From NCBI GenBank assembly GCA_004210915.1, contig SEGS01000030.1, positions 57,581 through 121,580 of the forward strand: 64,000 bases of DNA. Reading direction: 5' to 3'. The translations under genes were made by a program, and so were the position numbers. Origin of the DNA: Variovorax sp. (GTDB taxonomy: Bacteria; Pseudomonadota; Gammaproteobacteria; Burkholderiales; Burkholderiaceae_C). The notes under the pieces were generated by a model. It searched no databases and had not been told where the DNA came from. It saw only the letters and a program-made list of their open reading frames with translations. Positions 62,472 through 64,000 of the stretch are shown piece by piece. Position 1 is the first letter of the stretch. Each line of letters opens with the position of its first letter.

Positions 62472-63452
62472 TTACGCGCGCAAGCCGGCCAGCAGTTCGT
62501 AGGAGCGCAGACGCGCGGCGTGATCGAACACCTGCGAGGTGACCATCAGTTCGTCGGCGCCGGTGCGTTCGATGAACGCCTGCATGCCGGCGCGCACCGT
62601 GTCGACCGCGCCGACGGCCGAGCACGACAGCACCGAATCGAGCAGCGCGTTCTCGGCCGGGCCGACGGTGCTCCGGTAGTTCTGAACCGGCGGCGGCAGC
62701 CGGCCAGGGCGCCCGCTGCGCAGGTTGACGAAGGCCTGCTGCCATGAGCTGGCACGGAATTCGGCCTCCTCGTCCGTGTCCGCCGCGAACACGTTGAAGC
62801 CCAGCATCACATACGGCTTCTTCAACTGCGTCGAGGGCTTGAAAGTGCGGCGATAGATGTCGATGGCCTGCATCAGCTGCTGCGGCGCGAAGTGCGAAGC
62901 AAAGGCGTAGGGCAGGCCGAGGTGCGCCGCCAATTGCGCGCCGAAGGTGCTGGAACCGAGGATCCAGATCGGCACCTCGGTGCCCATGCCCGGCACCGCG
63001 CGAACCGCCTGCCGCGGCTCCTTCGACAGGAAGTCCATGAGCTCGATCACATCCTGCGGGAACTGGTCGGCATCGCTCTGCAGATCGCGCCGCAGCGCCT
63101 GCGCGGTGCGTTGGTCCGAACCCGGCGCGCGGCCAAGGCCGAGATCGATGCGGCCCGGGTACAGCGAGGCGAGCGTGCCGTATTGCTCGGCAATCACCAG
63201 CGGCGAATGGTTCGGCAGCATGACGCCGCCAGCGCCGATGCGGATGCTCGACGTGCCGGCGCCGATGTAGGCCAGCAGGGTCGAGGTGGCAGCGCTCGCG
63301 ATGCCCGGCATGCCGTGGTGCTCGGCCAGCCAGTAGCGGCTGTAGCCGAAGCGCTCGCCATGCTGCGCGAGCGCCAGCGAGTTACGGAACGATTGCGAGG
63401 CGTCGCTGCCTTCGCAGATCGGGGAGAGATCGAGGATGGAAAGGGGGACCAT
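62472..63452 (-). CDS. LLM-class flavin-dependent oxidoreductase
   Basis: 326 residues of the luciferase-like monooxygenase fold. Visible segments are [11 protein letters not shown] at the start, [64 protein letters not shown] and [20 protein letters not shown], which place it with the MsnO8/YhbW-type group of unknown substrate. ATG 63452 gives the conserved N-terminus. It ends five bases after the convergent hydrolase. Activity cannot be specified from sequence. Confidence 0.88.
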   Translation of the reverse strand: MVPLSILDLSPICEGSDASQSFRNSLALAQHGERFGYSRYWLAEHHGMPGIASAATSTLLAYIGAGTSSIRIGAGGVMLPNHSPLVIAEQYGTLASLYPGRIDLGLGRAPGSDQRTAQALRRDLQSDADQFPQDVIELMDFLSKEPRQAVRAVPGMGTEVPIWILGSSTFGAQLAAHLGLPYAFASHFAPQQLMQAIDIYRRTFKPSTQLKKPYVMLGFNVFAADTDEEAEFRASSWQQAFVNLRSGRPGRLPPPVQNYRSTVGPAENALLDSVLSCSAVGAVDTVRAGMQAFIERTGADELMVTSQVFDHAARLRSYELLAGLRA

Positions 63453-63505
63453 GCCCCTATCTTGGCCCGAACCGGCAGTTTCCAACCGGTGCAGGGCTAT
63501 TCGGG

Positions 63506-64000
63506 TCAGAAGGGAATGTCATCGTCCATGTCGTCGAAGCCCGACGACGATTTGGCTGGGGCCTGGCGCGGCGCGGGCGCCGGTGCGCGGGGTGCTGCGG
63601 CCGGGGCGCGCGGGGCGTAACCGCCGCCACCACCGCCACCACCGCCGCCTTGCGAATAGCCACCGTCGTCGTCACCGCCGCCCGACGGGCCGCCCATCCC
63701 CTGGCGGCTGCCGAGCATCTGCATCTGGTCGACGCGGATGTCGGTGGCGTATTTCTCGACGCCGTCCTTGTCCTGGTACTTGCGGGTGCGGATCGAACCT
63801 TCGACGTAGATCTGCGAGCCCTTGCGCAGGTACTGCGCGGCGATTTCGGCCAAGCGGCCGTTGAACACGAGGCGGTGCCATTCGGTGGCTTCGCGCATCT
63901 CGCCGCTCTGCTTGTCCTTCCACTTGTCGGTGGTCGCGATCGTCACGTTGCAGATCTGGTCGCCGCTCGGAAAGGTGCGGGTTTCCGGGTCGCGGCCGAG
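63506..64000 (-). CDS. ssb: Single-stranded DNA-binding protein, 5' part beyond the window
   Basis: The visible 164 residues lack the start, which lies beyond 64000. The OB-fold remainder begins [20 protein letters not shown] and continues with [20 protein letters not shown] and [17 protein letters not shown] Gly-rich, flexible linker ([11 protein letters not shown] near residue 115) follows, then the C-terminal tip DDMDDDIPF, which binds partner proteins. SSB protects single-stranded DNA in replication and repair. The adjacent LLM gene is unrelated. Confidence 0.94.
   Translation of the reverse strand, partial: LGRDPETRTFPSGDQICNVTIATTDKWKDKQSGEMREATEWHRLVFNGRLAEIAAQYLRKGSQIYVEGSIRTRKYQDKDGVEKYATDIRVDQMQMLGSRQGMGGPSGGGDDDGGYSQGGGGGGGGGGYAPRAPAAAPRAPAPAPRQAPAKSSSGFDDMDDDIPF

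Noticed and set aside
1..64000. tRNA or rRNA genes, insertion sequences, prophage or conjugation genes
   Set aside because: No tRNA-like CCA-ended cloverleaf, rRNA segment, transposase, integrase or phage structural gene was recognised on either strand by reading.

Overview
The window looks like a chromosomal segment of a GC-rich betaproteobacterium of the order Burkholderiales, most probably Comamonadaceae and Variovorax-like. The grounds are the overall gene content (bamE/fur back to back, hprK-ptsN-hpf, pilT-pilU, split pntA, PutA without a DNA-binding domain, a DUF3348/DUF802/OmpA/DUF2894 operon) and intergenic repeats of a kind I associate with that family. The assignment is inference; no rRNA or tRNA gene was found to anchor it.

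Region by region. 1-5.5 kb: a leftward operon for an aldehyde dehydrogenase and two branched-chain-type ABC ATPases (livG, livF, then the first codons of the next gene), facing a DeoR/GlpR-type regulator and an unusual acyl-CoA-ligase-like protein; two GlpR-like palindromes lie in the divergent gap. 5.6-13.1 kb: a single-chain acyl-CoA carboxylase facing a TetR regulator and a self-sufficient CYP102-type P450-reductase fusion. 13.1-14 kb: a small pentapeptide-repeat gene of lower GC, bracketed by inverted copies of a repeat. 14-18.2 kb: a four-gene, translationally coupled operon encoding a MotA/MotB-like (Zorya-like) membrane motor with two partner proteins of unknown function. This is the best candidate for an undescribed system.

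18.2-24 kb: storage-lipid genes (alpha/beta hydrolase, TetR, phasin, a small unknown, wax-ester synthase/DGAT with a histone-like tail), a stand-alone receiver protein and a DUF2242 lipoprotein. 24-28.9 kb: glutamate dehydrogenase and proline-utilisation putA. Both carry internal out-of-frame deletions, so the proline-to-glutamate-to-2-oxoglutarate route appears broken here, either really or through assembly error; an intact Lrp-type regulator stands beside putA. 28.9-41.3 kb: mostly housekeeping genes (YggS, PilT, PilU, ExbB/ExbD, DapB, BamE, Fur, HprK, PtsN, HPF, a UvrD-like helicase, CorA, MTA/SAH nucleosidase). 41.3-46 kb: fadD and the three-gene proton-translocating transhydrogenase pntAA-pntAB-pntB.

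46.2-50.4 kb: a trimeric autotransporter adhesin with a TpgA-like peptidoglycan-anchoring lipoprotein. 50.6-56.4 kb: a sensory operon (OmpR-type regulator, FecR-domain protein, CHASE2 histidine kinase, DUF4019 protein, NUDIX hydrolase). 56.4-64 kb: a PhaE-like/class III PhaC/GNAT operon, mnmA, a second long-chain acyl-CoA ligase with a second alpha/beta hydrolase, an LLM flavin oxidoreductase and the 3' part of ssb.

A theme across the window is acyl-CoA and storage-lipid metabolism: three ligase-family proteins, an acyl-CoA carboxylase, a fatty-acid-hydroxylase-type P450, wax-ester synthase, phasin and PHA synthase. No CRISPR array, insertion sequence, prophage gene or RNA gene was recognised.
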